From Planctomycetaceae bacterium (lineage in GTDB: Bacteria; Planctomycetota; Planctomycetia; Pirellulales; Pirellulaceae): a stretch of 8,396 bases of DNA. How positions within the stretch are numbered: position 1 is the first letter of the stretch; every line of letters begins with the position of its first letter. Where the stretch lies: assembly GCA_022614795.1 (NCBI GenBank), contig JAKEHX010000395.1, positions 1-8,396 on the forward strand, in the 5' to 3' direction. The translations under genes and the position numbers were made by a program. Below the pieces are notes generated by a model. That model saw only the letters and a program-made list of their open reading frames with translations. It made no database searches and had not been told where the DNA came from. Of the stretch, positions 7,911 through 8,396 are shown one piece after another.

Positions 7911-7933
7911 CGCAAAATGGGTCCGACCAGACC
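7867..7933 (+). repeat. Short near-direct repeat GTCCGACCxGACC
   Basis: GTCCGACCGGACC (7867-7879) and GTCCGACCAGACC (7921-7933) differ at one of 13 positions. They flank the right-hand half of the AATTGCAAA cluster, so the repeats and the cluster form one composite unit. Confidence 0.55.
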
Positions 7934-7953
7934 GGGACCACGTTTGGTCCCGG
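7932..7953. terminator. Perfect 9-bp stem-loop, distal to sulfatase stop
   Basis: CCGGGACCA and TGGTCCCGG pair perfectly around a 4-base CGTT loop. It lies 63 bases past the sulfatase stop in the minus-strand transcript. No run of T follows it on either strand, so it may be an RNA-stability or transcript-end structure rather than a standard intrinsic terminator. Confidence 0.45.
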
Positions 7954-7982
7954 CTAAGGGCAAGATAAAGAATGCCGGGTTC

Positions 7983-8005
7983 CACTGCTGGCTGGCCCAG
8001 CAGTG
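7983..8005 (-). terminator. Perfect 9-bp stem-loop just after the sulfatase gene
   Basis: CACTGCTGG and CCAGCAGTG pair perfectly around a 5-base loop, starting 10 bases past the sulfatase stop. On the minus strand the stem is followed, after about 10 bases, by a moderately T-rich stretch (ATTCTTTATCTT). This makes it a reasonable though not classic intrinsic terminator for the sulfatase. Confidence 0.5.
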
Positions 8006-8015
8006 CCCGCGCGAG

Positions 8016-8396
8016 CTAATTGCTCTGGGCCGCGGCTTTGGCCTTGTTCTTGGCCTTTTGGCCCTTTTTCTTGGCGTTGGGATTGGGACGCCAGCGGGGC
8101 TCTTCCTGCTCGGCGTTCCAAGCGGCATAAAGCTTCTGGAGCTCTTCAACCTTCCTGGGCTCGGCTGCGGCGAGGTTTTTCGACTCGCCGATATCAGCCG
8201 CCAGGTTGATCAGTTCGGCTGGCTTCGTTTTACTCGCCGGGCTGCCCTGCTCGTTGCCCACGACCAGCTTCCAATCGCCGTGGCGAATGGCCCACTGCTC
8301 GCCAAACCGCCAATAGAGCGTCTCGTGCGGCTTGGCCTTGTTCTCGCCGGTCAAATACGGCAGCAAATTCACGCCGTCAAGCTTCCAGGCCGGATC
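8016..8396 (-). CDS. Sulfatase, C-terminal part (runs off right edge)
   Basis: 126 residues of the C-terminal end of a type I (formylglycine) sulfatase, an enzyme class that removes sulfate from sulfated glycans and that planctomycetes encode in large numbers. The diagnostic block is DGVNLLPYLTG, then HETLYWRFGEQWAIRHGDWKLVV, then ELINLAADIGESKNLAA, the standard C-terminal subdomain order. The active-site CxPSR motif, the metal ligands and any signal peptide lie upstream, outside the window, so activity cannot be judged. The last 18 residues (AKKKGQKAKNKAKAAAQS and N) form a lysine/alanine-rich tail beyond the usual domain end. The GTG inside this frame at 8372 is internal, since the frame is open to the edge and VNLLPYL is typical interior sequence. 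A stem-loop follows the stop at once. Confidence 0.9.
   Translation of the reverse strand, partial: DPAWKLDGVNLLPYLTGENKAKPHETLYWRFGEQWAIRHGDWKLVVGNEQGSPASKTKPAELINLAADIGESKNLAAAEPRKVEELQKLYAAWNAEQEEPRWRPNPNAKKKGQKAKNKAKAAAQSN

Larger units (their letters stand above)
7705..8015. other. Structured intergenic region between sulfatase and TPR-like gene
   Basis: This 311-bp region separates two minus-strand genes. Its right half contains two stem-loops next to the sulfatase stop. Its centre contains a cluster of short repeats that is locally more AT-rich than the flanks. The stretch 7705-7810 shows nothing convincing apart from the possible upstream extension of the TPR-like frame. I see no tRNA or recognisable small RNA. 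Confidence 0.65.

Noticed and set aside
7801..7960. CRISPR array
   Set aside because: The repeats are only 9-14 bp, occur in both orientations with irregular spacing, and no cas genes are nearby.

Overview
The window is GC-rich, gene-dense bacterial DNA. The gene content suggests a planctomycete, probably near Pirellulales: a sulfatase, a secreted S9 peptidase, a large DsbD-like protein, an exported protein of a type I recall from planctomycetes, and an ArgH that begins SRSGVF instead of with the usual WGG-type motif. The taxonomic call is inference from protein style; no rRNA or other marker gene is present.

Layout. Bases 1-508 (minus) hold the N-terminal third of argininosuccinate lyase, which runs off the left edge and probably starts at TTG. 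A 374-bp divergent intergenic region (509-882) carries two good sigma70-like promoters facing opposite ways, one for argH and one for the plus-strand pair. That pair is a DsbD-type thiol:disulfide transporter with two tandem periplasmic alpha-like domains (883-3354), followed 42 bp later by an exported protein of unknown function (3397-4278). Everything after that is on the minus strand. Read in transcription order from the right edge, it comprises the C-terminus of a sulfatase (8396-8016), a structured intergenic block (7705-8015), a TPR-like protein (7704-7024), a secreted prolyl-oligopeptidase-family peptidase (6920-4872), and an antitoxin/toxin pair (4826-4307) that converges on the exported protein.

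How the genes relate. No single pathway links the window. argH is housekeeping arginine biosynthesis. The DsbD-like protein would carry electrons from cytoplasmic thioredoxin across the membrane to periplasmic substrates, and the adjacent exported protein may act in the same compartment. The S9 peptidase and the sulfatase fit an exported degradative lifestyle. The toxin/antitoxin pair is a small accessory module.

The least explained DNA is 7811-8005. It holds four copies of the 9-mer AATTGCAAA (two per strand), a 14-bp inverted repeat, a near-direct repeat, and two perfect 9-bp stem-loops just past the sulfatase stop. I did not find a clear new multi-gene system. The repeat block, the doubled redox domain and the uncharacterised exported protein are the best leads.
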